A stretch of 64,000 bases of DNA. It comes from Embleya sp040629175. GTDB lineage: Bacteria > Actinomycetota > Actinomycetes > Streptomycetales > Streptomycetaceae. Position 1 is the stretch's first letter. Every line of letters starts with the position of its first letter. Below the pieces are notes generated by a model. That model was not told where the DNA came from. It ran no database searches and was given only the letters and a program-made list of their open reading frames with translations. The stretch covers positions 62,001-126,000 of the forward strand of contig NZ_JBEXUX010000003.1 in assembly GCF_040629175.1 (NCBI RefSeq). The letters run 5' to 3'. A program made the position numbers and the translations under genes. This document shows positions 34,351-42,162 of the stretch, piece by piece.

Positions 34351-34403
34351 TTGCGAAAGAAGCACTCCCGATATATCGTTGAGCCATCGCGAACGATCGC
34401 GAT
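34351..34403 (+). promoter_or_regulatory. PadR gene promoter with operator at the start site
   Basis: TTGCGA (34351-34356), 17 bases, then TATCGT (34374-34379) make a good -35/-10 pair. CGATATATCG (34369-34378) is a perfect palindrome over the -10. ATCGCGA (34386-34392) and TCGCGAT (34397-34403) are perfect arms around ACGA at the expected transcription start. This fits autorepression. Confidence 0.65.
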
Positions 34404-34432
34404 ACACACACAAGATCAACAAGGAGAAACTC

Positions 34433-35029
34433 ATGCACCGCAGCAAGGGACGCCCCCCGTGGGGCGCGGAAGGACGAGACCGCCCGGCCTTCGGCCCGTG
34501 GGGCCCGCCCGGCCCCGGCCCGTGGGGACGCGGGCACGGCCGCGGCGGACCGGAGGGACGCGGTCGCGGCCGCGGGCGCGGTCGCGCCCGACGCGGCGAC
34601 GTACGAGCCTCGATCCTGGCTCTGCTCACCGAACGGCCGATGCACGGCTACGAAATGATCCAGGAGATCGGCGAGCGCACCGGTGGCGTGTGGAAGCCCA
34701 GCCCCGGTTCGGTCTACCCGACCCTCCAGCTCCTGGAGGACGAGGGCGTGATCGAGGGCGTCGAGGGCAGCGGCCGCAAGCTGTTCACCCTCACCGACGC
34801 CGGTCGCGAGGAGGCCGCCGCACTCCCCGAGGGCACCAAGCCCTGGGACGAGGCCAGCCGGGGCGTCGACTTCGAGGCGGTCCACGACCTGCGCTCGGCG
34901 ATGCACGGCATCGGCGACGCGCTGCGCCAGCTCATGATGAACGGCACCGAGGCGCAGCGGGCCAAGGCCCTGGAGGTCGTCAACGACACCCGCAAGCGGC
35001 TCTACCTGATCCTGGCCGAGGCCGACTGA
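34433..35029 (+). CDS. PadR-family transcriptional regulator
   Basis: The 198-residue protein has a Gly/Arg/Pro-rich, disordered N-terminus (1-55), then the PadR winged helix (about 58-135): ILALLTERPMHGYEMIQEIGERT, KPSPGSVYPTLQLLEDEGVI and KLFTLTDAGRE. A C-terminal dimerisation helix follows. ATG at 34433 has AAGGAG 6-7 bases upstream. PadR proteins usually repress a neighbouring transporter or stress gene and themselves; here no transporter is adjacent, so the visible target is its own promoter. Confidence 0.92.
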   Translation: MHRSKGRPPWGAEGRDRPAFGPWGPPGPGPWGRGHGRGGPEGRGRGRGRGRARRGDVRASILALLTERPMHGYEMIQEIGERTGGVWKPSPGSVYPTLQLLEDEGVIEGVEGSGRKLFTLTDAGREEAAALPEGTKPWDEASRGVDFEAVHDLRSAMHGIGDALRQLMMNGTEAQRAKALEVVNDTRKRLYLILAEAD

Positions 35030-35058
35030 TGTGGGTCGCCCGGATCACCGACCACCGG

Positions 35059-35090
35059 CTGCGGTTCGGCACCTCCGTGCCGAGCCGCAG
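35059..35090. terminator. First of two terminators after the PadR gene
   Basis: 14-bp arms 35059-35072 and 35077-35090 (outermost CTGCGG/CCGCAG) with one T-G mismatch and a CTCC loop, between convergent PadR and SDR genes. Confidence 0.75.
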
Positions 35091-35105
35091 GCCGGTGCCG
35101 CAGCA

Positions 35106-35141
35106 GGTGCCCCGGTAGTCGAGACCGACCACCGGGGCACC
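35106..35141. terminator. Second terminator, PadR/SDR convergence
   Basis: GGTGCCCCGGT (35106-35116) and ACCGGGGCACC (35131-35141) are perfect 11-bp arms with a 14-base loop. Confidence 0.75.
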
Positions 35142-35181
35142 CTCCCGCCACCGTCGAACCCGACCGTGGCAACTCCCCCGA

Positions 35182-36558
35182 TCACCAGGGCGCGACCCGA
35201 TAGTCCTTGAGGAAGCACCCGAACACCGGCTCGCCCCGCTCCCCGCGCACGATGGGGTCGTACACCCGGGCCGCGCCGTCGACGATGTCCAACGGCGTGC
35301 GGAACCCGGCGGCCGCGACCCGCGCCTTGCCCGGGAGCGGCTTCTCGTCGGTGATCCAGCCCGTGTCCACGCTGCTCAGGTACACGCCGTGGGCGGCCAG
35401 ATCCTCGGCGCTGGTTCGGGTCAGCATGTTCAACGCGGCCTTGGCCATGTTCGTGTGCGGATGCCCGGGCGACTTGTACGCCCGCCCGAACTGGCCCTCC
35501 ACCGCCGACACGTTGACGATGTAGCGCCGCTCGCGCGCACTCGCGCGCAGCAGCGGCAGCAGCCGGCCGACCAGCACGAACGGCGCCGTGACGTTGACGA
35601 GTTGCACTTCCAGCAGTTCCACCGGATCCACCTCGTCGACCCGTTTGGACCACGAGTTGGCGACGGCCCGGTCGGGAATCAGCCCCGCCGCGTCCGGCTC
35701 GACCCGAGCCGGCTCCGCGCCCGGCGGCGTCCCGGCCGGGTCCCACCCGTCGGCGGGCCACCGGTCGAGCGCGAACGACCCGGCCCCGGACGCGAACTCG
35801 AACGCGCCCGGCCCCAGCGCGGCCCGCTCCGCCGCCAACAACGGCGCGTACGCCGACGCCGGTCGACGGATCGTCTGCGCCGCGTTGTTGACCAGGATGT
35901 CGAGCGGGCGCCCCTCGGCCACCAGTCGATCGCACCACGCCACCAGGCCGCCGAGGTCGCGCAGGTCGATCGCGTGCACGTGCAGTCGATGCGCCCACGC
36001 GTCGTGGTCCGGCGCGGCGGCGAACCGCTCGTGCGTGTCGTGCGGGAAGCGCGACGTCACGATCACCTCCGCGCCGTCGCGCAGCAGTTTGAGCACCAGC
36101 TCGTGGCCGATCTTGACCCGGCCGCCGGTGACCAGCGCCCGTCGCCCGATCAGGTCGGTGCGCGCGTGGCGTCGTTGCCGATTCTCCACCGCGCACGCGG
36201 GGCACAGCCGGTGGTAGAAACCGTCGACCCGCCGGTAGGGCTGCTTGCAGACGTAGCAGCGCAGGCCCATCTCGACCACGCCCACGCACGAGGGCAGTCC
36301 GGTGTCGTCCAGCGCACGGTCCTCGATCCGGTCGGCGGCGCCCAGCGCGGTGCGCTCGGTCACCTCGGTGCGCTCCCGGGTGCGCAGCGCGCGCTGCTCG
36401 GCCCGGCGGCGATGGCGCCCGGAACGCACGAAGGACGCGAGCGCCTGCTCGATCCGTCGCCGCTCGGGTGCCTCCGGAGCCAGGTCCGACAGCGCGCCGA
36501 GGACGGCGAGGCAGTCCTCGAGGGATGGCGAGTCGGCGCGGGTGTCCGGGTCGTTCAT
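35182..36558 (-). CDS. Zinc-ribbon SDR-fold protein lacking the catalytic Tyr
   Basis: The 458-residue protein has a charged helical N-terminus (1-95), a zinc ribbon with Cys101, Cys104, Cys119 and Cys122, and an SDR Rossmann domain from about 138: TGGRVKIG cofactor loop, ILVNNAAQT, and Ser351 in VNVSAVEGQF. The YxxxK motif is absent: the Lys is Lys373 (NMAKAALNM) and the residue four before it is Thr369. A Ser/Thr-rich insert (about 235-300) is also unusual. It may use another general acid, such as Tyr361 or His366, or bind nucleotide without classical catalysis. ATG at 36558 has a GGGGGAA ribosome site. A copy of the recurrent palindrome is 174 bases upstream. Confidence 0.82.
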   Translation of the reverse strand: MNDPDTRADSPSLEDCLAVLGALSDLAPEAPERRRIEQALASFVRSGRHRRRAEQRALRTRERTEVTERTALGAADRIEDRALDDTGLPSCVGVVEMGLRCYVCKQPYRRVDGFYHRLCPACAVENRQRRHARTDLIGRRALVTGGRVKIGHELVLKLLRDGAEVIVTSRFPHDTHERFAAAPDHDAWAHRLHVHAIDLRDLGGLVAWCDRLVAEGRPLDILVNNAAQTIRRPASAYAPLLAAERAALGPGAFEFASGAGSFALDRWPADGWDPAGTPPGAEPARVEPDAAGLIPDRAVANSWSKRVDEVDPVELLEVQLVNVTAPFVLVGRLLPLLRASARERRYIVNVSAVEGQFGRAYKSPGHPHTNMAKAALNMLTRTSAEDLAAHGVYLSSVDTGWITDEKPLPGKARVAAAGFRTPLDIVDGAARVYDPIVRGERGEPVFGCFLKDYRVAPW

Positions 36559-36731
36559 GAGGTTCCCCCGAGGGACGTGCGGCGGATCCGGCGGCCGGCC
36601 CTATGGCTCCGCGGGATCCGCGAAGCGGGCGTCAACCGGGTGCACTTGCGGCTCCCATCGGTGTACTCCCTTCGCGGGCGGATCATGGGCGCGCTGCCGA
36701 CGAAGCGTCGGGTCGGCACGTCGGCGGTTCG

Positions 36732-36746
36732 CCGACGGATCGTCAG
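36732..36746. promoter_or_regulatory. CTGACGnnnCGTCAG-type palindrome (copy 5)
   Basis: CCGACGGATCGTCAG differs at one base; it lies upstream of the zinc-ribbon SDR gene. Confidence 0.5.
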
Positions 36747-36811
36747 GTTAGCGAGCGGCCGACCCGGCGGTCACCGGCTTTTCCCCGCGCTCCCGCGCTC
36801 CCCGGCCGCGC

Positions 36812-37804
36812 TCAGGCTTCCCGACGGGGCTGGTCCCGACCGTCCACGACGGCGCGCAGCAGGTCGAGTTCGGACACCGAGCCGGGTTCGCCGCCGACCG
36901 CCACCAGTCGGTTCGCGGCGCGTTGCAGCTCCGCGTTGACCGGGGTCGGCACGCCGTGCAGCCGGCCGAGCCGAACGATCTCGCCGTTGAGGTAGTCGGT
37001 CTCGATGCCGCCGGTGTGGCGGTACAGGCTCTGCCAGGACGAGCCGCCCGGCCGCCGTTCGCCGCGCACCGGGCGCACCTGCACGAGCGCGCTCACCGGC
37101 GCGAACTCGGCGTGGATGCCGGCCGAGAAGAGCACCGTACGGGCCTCGTCCATGGCCAGTCGGTCCAGGTTCCCGCCGCGCGCGTTCGGGCCGCACAGCG
37201 CCTCGACCGCGTTGCCCAGGTTGGTCACCAGCTTGCCGTACTTGTACGCGGTGATGTCCTCGTACACCTCGGAGCCGTAGCCGGCGCCGGACAGGACACG
37301 TGACACCTGGGCCGCGAACGCGTCCCGACCGCGCGGATGGCGGCCGATGTCGAGCACCCCCGTCACCGGCGACGAGTAGGTGCGCACCACGCCCGGTTCG
37401 AGGAAGGCGGTCGGGCACGCGACCAGCACGCCGTACACGTTCGCGAACAGGCGCAGCGCGGTGTCCTCGTTGCTCACCCCGTTCTGGGCGCACAGGATCG
37501 GCACTCGCGAATCGGCGTATCGGGCCAGCTCGCGCAGCGCGCCGGCGGTGTCCTGGGACTTCACGCACAACACCACCGCGTGCACCCGGGCCCAGTCCAC
37601 GAGCGAATCCAACGTGGCGATGTCGGTCACCGCGTCGAGCCGCACCACGTCCTCGCGGTCCGGGGACTGGACCCGCAGCCCGTGCGCGCGGATGGCGTCG
37701 ACGTGGGCGCGTCGGCCCACCAGGTGCACGTCGTGCCCCGCCTGCGCGAGGCGAGCACCGAGGACGCTGCCGATTGCCCCGGCCCCCAGGACTACAAATC
37801 GCAT
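36812..37804 (-). CDS. Ketopantoate reductase (PanE/ApbA)-family protein
   Basis: The 330-residue protein has the N-terminal NADP loop VLGAGAIGSVLGARLAQAG, VLCVKSQDT with the conserved Lys, the AQNG strand, and the C-terminal domain with KYGKLVTNLGNAVEALCG. PanE reduces ketopantoate to pantoate in CoA synthesis, but many actinobacterial paralogues act on other 2-keto acids, so panE is not asserted. ATG at 37804 was chosen because GGAGGG lies 8-9 bases upstream and the Rossmann fold starts immediately. Confidence 0.85.
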   Translation of the reverse strand: MRFVVLGAGAIGSVLGARLAQAGHDVHLVGRRAHVDAIRAHGLRVQSPDREDVVRLDAVTDIATLDSLVDWARVHAVVLCVKSQDTAGALRELARYADSRVPILCAQNGVSNEDTALRLFANVYGVLVACPTAFLEPGVVRTYSSPVTGVLDIGRHPRGRDAFAAQVSRVLSGAGYGSEVYEDITAYKYGKLVTNLGNAVEALCGPNARGGNLDRLAMDEARTVLFSAGIHAEFAPVSALVQVRPVRGERRPGGSSWQSLYRHTGGIETDYLNGEIVRLGRLHGVPTPVNAELQRAANRLVAVGGEPGSVSELDLLRAVVDGRDQPRREA

Positions 37805-37915
37805 GGCCGATCCCTCCCCGACACGAGAGGCCATCCAAACACGTCCCGGCAGCGCCGTGGGGCCCGCGAGGCCGGCGGTTTCCGGCCGGCGGCGCGGCTC
37901 GTCACGCGCGGGCGA

Positions 37916-37939
37916 GGCGGTGGGTGCGGCGGTGGGTGC
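37916..37939. repeat. Tandem 12-bp repeat
   Basis: GGCGGTGGGTGC is repeated twice in tandem just downstream of the GNAT gene. Nothing else in the short gap suggests a function. Confidence 0.5.
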
Positions 37940-37948
37940 GGCTCGTGG

Positions 37949-38470
37949 TCAGGTCGACGCCCACGCCGGCACGTACCCACCGCCTCGTTGTCCGGACCCG
38001 GACCCGCCGGACGGCGCCGGTACACGGCGTGCCGCGGGAACGTGTCGAATGGACGTGTGCGGCTCGCCGTCCACGACGGTGCGCCCGCCGCGCGGTTCGA
38101 AGCCGCGCCGGGTGAACCAGTCCGCGCTGCGCGCGTACACGTCGGAGATCACCGGGCGCGGGCCCGCCAGGACCAGGGCGTGTCGCACCAGGACGGTGGC
38201 GTGTCCCTGTCTGCGGTGCGACAACAACGTGCACACGCGACCCATCCGCAACAGGCCGTCCCCCTCCTCGGTCAGGCGCAGCGTGGACACCGCCACCCCG
38301 TCCTGTTCCGCCCACAGGTGCGCGGTACCGGGTTCGATGTCACGGCCGTCGGGATCGAGCCAGGGCTGCCGGCGTGCGACCACGAATACCCGGCTGCGCA
38401 GCGACAACAGCCGATACAGACTCGCGGCGTCGATTTCGCCCGCAGTTCCGTAGAAGTACGACACGTCCAT
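37949..38470 (-). CDS. GNAT-family N-acetyltransferase (ElaA-like)
   Basis: The 173-residue protein has an ElaA-like start (ASLYRLLSLRSRVFVVARRQPWLDPDGRD), the core acetyl-CoA motif A in HRRQGHATVLVRHALVLAG, and a WFTRRGFEPRG tail strand typical of GNAT folds. The C-terminal 20 residues are low-complexity Gly/Ser. ATG at 38470 is the only good in-frame start; the ribosome site is weak. The acceptor substrate is unknown. Confidence 0.8.
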   Translation of the reverse strand: MDVSYFYGTAGEIDAASLYRLLSLRSRVFVVARRQPWLDPDGRDIEPGTAHLWAEQDGVAVSTLRLTEEGDGLLRMGRVCTLLSHRRQGHATVLVRHALVLAGPRPVISDVYARSADWFTRRGFEPRGGRTVVDGEPHTSIRHVPAARRVPAPSGGSGSGQRGGGYVPAWAST

Positions 38471-38731
38471 ATGCGGCAGGGTGGCACCGCGAGCGCGCCG
38501 TCGGGTGATTTGGATCTGCCACGCGGGCAACGCGCGGATGAACTCTTGTCGTCCAACCGGCAGCGTCCCGAGCCGGTGCCGGCCCCGTCCCGAACGGGTA
38601 CCGGGTGATCCACGTGGCAAATATCCCACTGCGTCACGGCCCCCGGGCGTGGAAGACTCGCGGGGTCGCCCGCCCACACCGTGCACCCGAGGATCGCGCG
38701 GGCGATTGCCCTGCGAGGAGGAGATATCCAG

Positions 38732-39985
38732 GTGAGCGTCGAAGAGTTGTCGCAGCCACAACATCGTCCGTTGCCCGAGGTGCGCCAATCGGGGAAGCTC
38801 GCGGACGTCTGTTACGACATCCGCGGCCCGGTCCTCGACGAGGCGAAACGCCTGGAGGACGAGGGGCACCGGATCCTCAAGCTGAACATCGGCAACCCGG
38901 CCCCGTTCGGCTTCGAGGCACCCGACGAGATCCTGCACGACATGATCCGCAACCTGCCGACCGCGCAGGGTTACTCGGACTCCAAGGGCGTGTTGTCCGC
39001 CCGCCGAGCGGTGGTGCAGCACTATCAGACCCGCGGCATCGAGGGTGTCGACGTCGACGACGTCTACCTGGGCAACGGCGTGTCCGAGCTGATCGTGATG
39101 GCTCTGCAGGCGCTGTTGAACAACGGCGACGAGGTGCTCGTGCCGATGCCGGACTACCCGCTGTGGACGGCCGCGGTGAGCCTGTCCGGCGGTTCGCCGG
39201 TGCACTATCTGTGCGACGAGGGTGCGGAGTGGTACCCCGACCTCGACGACATCGCGGCCAAGATCACCGACCGCACCCGCGCGATCGTGGTGATCAATCC
39301 GAACAACCCGACCGGCTCGGTCTACCCGAAGCCGATCCTGGAAGGCATCGTCGATCTCGCCCGCCGGCACGGACTCCTCCTCCTCGCCGACGAGATCTAC
39401 GACAAGATCCTCTACGACGACGCCGTGCACATCCCGCTGGCCTCGCTCGCGCCGGACCTGCTGTGCCTGACCTTCAACGGCCTGTCCAAGGCATACCGGG
39501 TGGCCGGCTTCCGCTCCGGCTGGCTGCTGCTGTCCGGTCCCAAGCGGCACGCGGCCAGTTACATCGAGGGCCTGAACATCCTGGCCAACATGCGCCTGTG
39601 CGCGAACGTGCCCTCGCAGCACGCGATCGCCACCGCGCTGGGCGGCTACCAGAGCATCAACGACCTGATCCTGCCCGGCGGCCGGTTGCACGCCCAGCGC
39701 GACGCCGCGTACGAGGCGCTGATCTCGATCCCGGGGGTGACCTGCGTCAAGCCCAAGGGGGCGTTGTACGCGTTCCCGCGGATCGACCCGGACGTGTGCA
39801 AGATCGTCGACGACGAGAAGTTCGTCTTCGACCTGCTCCAGAGCCGGCGGATCCTGGTCGTGCAGGGCACCGGATTCAACTGGCACCAGCCGGACCACTT
39901 CCGGGTGGTGACGCTCCCCCAGGTCGAGGACCTGACCGACGCGATCACCCGGATCGGCGACTTCATCGGCTCCTACAGCCAGTGA
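38732..39985 (+). CDS. alaA: Alanine transaminase AlaA-like aminotransferase
   Basis: The 417-residue fold-type I PLP enzyme closely follows E. coli AlaA: ILKLNIGNPAPFGFEAPDEIL near the start, NPNNPTGSVYPK, LLLADEIYDKILYD, and Schiff-base Lys253 in NGLSKAYRVAGFRSGW. It makes alanine from pyruvate using glutamate. GTG at 38732 has GAGGAGGAG about 9 bases upstream; a longer reading would start in sequence unlike the family. It ends at a terminator shared with the convergent LLM gene. Confidence 0.9.
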   Translation: MSVEELSQPQHRPLPEVRQSGKLADVCYDIRGPVLDEAKRLEDEGHRILKLNIGNPAPFGFEAPDEILHDMIRNLPTAQGYSDSKGVLSARRAVVQHYQTRGIEGVDVDDVYLGNGVSELIVMALQALLNNGDEVLVPMPDYPLWTAAVSLSGGSPVHYLCDEGAEWYPDLDDIAAKITDRTRAIVVINPNNPTGSVYPKPILEGIVDLARRHGLLLLADEIYDKILYDDAVHIPLASLAPDLLCLTFNGLSKAYRVAGFRSGWLLLSGPKRHAASYIEGLNILANMRLCANVPSQHAIATALGGYQSINDLILPGGRLHAQRDAAYEALISIPGVTCVKPKGALYAFPRIDPDVCKIVDDEKFVFDLLQSRRILVVQGTGFNWHQPDHFRVVTLPQVEDLTDAITRIGDFIGSYSQ

Positions 39986-40011
39986 GCCGCGGGGCGTTTC
40001 CCGCCCCCGCA

Positions 40012-40042
40012 CGGGCCCGGCGTCGCATCGGCGCCGGGCCCG
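40012..40042. terminator. Bidirectional terminator, alaA/LLM
   Basis: CGGGCCCGGCG (40012-40022) and CGCCGGGCCCG (40032-40042) are perfect 11-bp arms with a 9-base loop between convergent genes. Confidence 0.85.
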
Positions 40043-40047
40043 CCCGC

Positions 40048-40965
40048 TCAGCCCAGGAGCGGGCGCACGGCCAACTTCCTGACGTGCGGCACGACCAGCT
40101 CGCCGAACGCGGCGGTCTGCTCCAGGTACCGCGCCCGCGACGTGGCCGGCAACGTCAGCGTCACCCCGGTCACCCCGGCCGCGGCCTGCTCGGTCAGGTC
40201 GGCGACGATCGCCTCGTGATCGATGCCGTCGCCGTCGAACATGCTCATCCCGCGCGGCATGAAGGTGACGTCGATCGGATCGGTACGGCCCACCGAGGCC
40301 GCGTACTCGCGGGCGTAGTCCAGCCGCGCCGCCAGGTCGGCCAGCGTCTCCAGACCCGGGGTCTTGAGGTACTTGGACGCGCCCGCCGGGGCCGGCATCG
40401 GCAGCCAGCCGTCGCACAGGTCCACCACCCGGCGGATCGCCCGCTTGCTGTTGCCGCCCACCCAGATCGGGATCCGCGGCTGCGCCGGGCGCGGGCGCAT
40501 GGTGTTGCCGCCCACGCTCTCCCCGGTCCACGCCGCGCGCATCGCCCGCAGCGCGTCGTCCAGCACGTCGTTGCGGTTCGCGTAGTCGGCGCCCAGCGCG
40601 GCGAACTCCGGCTCCAGGTAGCCCGCACCCACGCCCAGGATCACCCGGCCGCCGGACAGCGCGTCCAGCGAGGAGATCATTTTCGCGGACAGGTACGGAT
40701 TGCGGTACGCCGGTACGAACAGGTTGGTGTGCAGCCGCAGCCGGGTGGTGGCCGCCGCCGCGAAGGACAGCGTGACCATCGGGTCGAGCGTGTGATGGCC
40801 GCCGTGGGCGAGCCACTGGTCGCCGGGGAACGGATGGTCGGTGGTGAAGACCGCGTCGAACCCGGCGGACTCGGCCGCGCGGGACATCTCCATCACGGCC
40901 TCGGCGCTGATCAGATCGGCGCCGGCCTCCACCAGGTGTGTGGGCAGTCCGAGCGAAAGGAACAT
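40048..40965 (-). CDS. LLM-class F420-dependent oxidoreductase (TIGR03619-like)
   Basis: The 305-residue TIM-barrel protein shows AAESAGFDAVFTTDHPFPGDQW, LHTNLFVPAYRNP, SGGRVILGVGAGYLEPEFAALG and IPIWVGGNSKRAIRRVVDLCDGW, the pattern I associate with TIGR03619. ATG at 40965 lacks a Shine-Dalgarno; TACGTT ends 6 bases upstream, so the transcript is probably leaderless. A perfect CTGACGCATCGTCAG lies directly upstream of that -10 box, where a bound repressor would block the promoter. Confidence 0.88.
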   Translation of the reverse strand: MFLSLGLPTHLVEAGADLISAEAVMEMSRAAESAGFDAVFTTDHPFPGDQWLAHGGHHTLDPMVTLSFAAAATTRLRLHTNLFVPAYRNPYLSAKMISSLDALSGGRVILGVGAGYLEPEFAALGADYANRNDVLDDALRAMRAAWTGESVGGNTMRPRPAQPRIPIWVGGNSKRAIRRVVDLCDGWLPMPAPAGASKYLKTPGLETLADLAARLDYAREYAASVGRTDPIDVTFMPRGMSMFDGDGIDHEAIVADLTEQAAAGVTGVTLTLPATSRARYLEQTAAFGELVVPHVRKLAVRPLLG

Positions 40966-40971
40966 GGCGGC

Positions 40972-41000
40972 AACGTAGCAGCGACCTGACGCATCGTCAG
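40972..41000 (-). promoter_or_regulatory. Leaderless promoter with perfect palindrome (copy 6)
   Basis: The minus-strand -10 box TACGTT (40972-40977) is preceded by the perfect 15-bp palindrome CTGACGCATCGTCAG (40986-41000), which occupies the space between -10 and -35. This is the clearest operator-promoter arrangement of the seven-member set. Confidence 0.7.
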
Positions 41001-41018
41001 TAACCGCTGCCACAAAGG

Positions 41019-42017
41019 TCATCCGCCGTAGCTGGTGGTCGGCGGCTTGGCCGCGCCCAGGGCCGCGCGCAGCCACTTGTCGTAGAGCGCCTGCCACTGA
41101 CCGTTGCTCTTCACCTGCTCCAGCACGCCGTTGAGGAAGCGCAGGAAATCGGTCTGCCCCTTGGGTATCGCGATGCCCTTGACCTCCTCCACCGCGGTCG
41201 GCCCGACCACCTCCAGCCACGGGTCCTGCTCGCGCAGGCTCTCCAGGAGCGACGCGTTGGTGTACGCCGCCGCCACCCGGCCCTCCTGGAGCGCGACCAG
41301 GCAGTCGGTGCGGTCCGCGACCGCGTACACCCGGGCCTTGGACTCGGCCACCCGACGCTCGGGCGTGGTGTTCGAGGACACACACACGTACTTGCCGGCC
41401 AGATCGGCCAGGCTCGTCACCTTCGTGCCCTTGGGCACCAGGAAACGCAGCGCGTCGTCCAGGTACACGCCGGAGAATTCCACCTGTTGGCGGCGCTCGC
41501 AGGTGATGGTCATCGCGTCCACGACCATGTCCACCTCGCCGCCGACCAGGACGTCGATCCGGCGGCCCGGCGGGATGGTCACGAACCGAATCCGGTCGGC
41601 GTCGCCGAAGATCGCCTTGGCCACCTCTCGGGCCAGGTCTATGTCGAAGCCCTCCAGCGCCCCGGTGCTCGGGTTGCGTGCGGCGAACATCCGGGTGTTC
41701 TGGTCCACGCCGACCACCAGCCGACCCCGGTCCTGGATCGCCCGCATCGTCGAACCGGCCGGCATCGCGCCCGCCCGGCCCGGCGTGGTCGGCGTCAGGC
41801 TCCGACTGGGGTCGCACGGCGGCGCCGGGACCGGGGGCGCGAGCACCGGATCGGGCACACCCACCTCGATCGGGCTGTATCGGGCCGGCGGCTCGGACCG
41901 CGGGTCGGTCCCGGCCGAGCCCCCCATCCCGCACGCGGCCGTCAGGAGCACGAGGGTCAGGGCCGCCACTCGACGTGACGCTGCATCAAATCTTTTGGGC
42001 CACACGGGATGCAGCAT
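41019..42017 (-). CDS. Amino-acid-type solute-binding lipoprotein
   Basis: The 332-residue protein has a lipoprotein signal with lipobox LTAAC (lipid Cys29), a Pro-rich linker (about 35-85) and a type 3 periplasmic binding domain (about 95-330): RLVVGVDQNTRMFAARNP, LEGFDIDLAREVAKAIFG, VDAMTITCERRQQVEFSGVY. This resembles glutamate/polar amino-acid receptors such as GluB. No permease or ATPase gene is adjacent, so it is an orphan receptor. It is divergent from glutamate dehydrogenase, which fits a glutamate-related role (inference). Confidence 0.88.
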   Translation of the reverse strand: MLHPVWPKRFDAASRRVAALTLVLLTAACGMGGSAGTDPRSEPPARYSPIEVGVPDPVLAPPVPAPPCDPSRSLTPTTPGRAGAMPAGSTMRAIQDRGRLVVGVDQNTRMFAARNPSTGALEGFDIDLAREVAKAIFGDADRIRFVTIPPGRRIDVLVGGEVDMVVDAMTITCERRQQVEFSGVYLDDALRFLVPKGTKVTSLADLAGKYVCVSSNTTPERRVAESKARVYAVADRTDCLVALQEGRVAAAYTNASLLESLREQDPWLEVVGPTAVEEVKGIAIPKGQTDFLRFLNGVLEQVKSNGQWQALYDKWLRAALGAAKPPTTSYGG

Positions 42018-42039
42018 CGCAGGTGGGGGTTCCGCAGGA

Positions 42040-42057
42040 ATGAGGGCGTTCCCTCAT
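42040..42057. promoter_or_regulatory. Dyad between gdhA and the binding-protein gene
   Basis: ATGAGGG (42040-42046) and CCCTCAT (42051-42057) flank CGTT in the divergent promoter region. It could be a shared operator. Confidence 0.45.
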
Positions 42058-42162
42058 CCCGACGCGCGGGGCCGGCTGCGACCGTCCGGGGCCGCGGGGC
42101 GGATAGCGTGACCCCGCACGCGATCGCCCGCGACGCGCCCGTCGACGGAAGGACAACCACCC

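Noticed and set aside
35029..35118. A 29-codon frame whose ATG overlaps the PadR stop (TGATG)
   Set aside because: The terminator hairpin at 35059-35090 lies inside it and the sequence matches no known peptide.
37870..37887. GGCCGG/CCGGCC dyad after the GNAT gene as a terminator
   Set aside because: Arms of only 6 GC bases are expected by chance at this composition.
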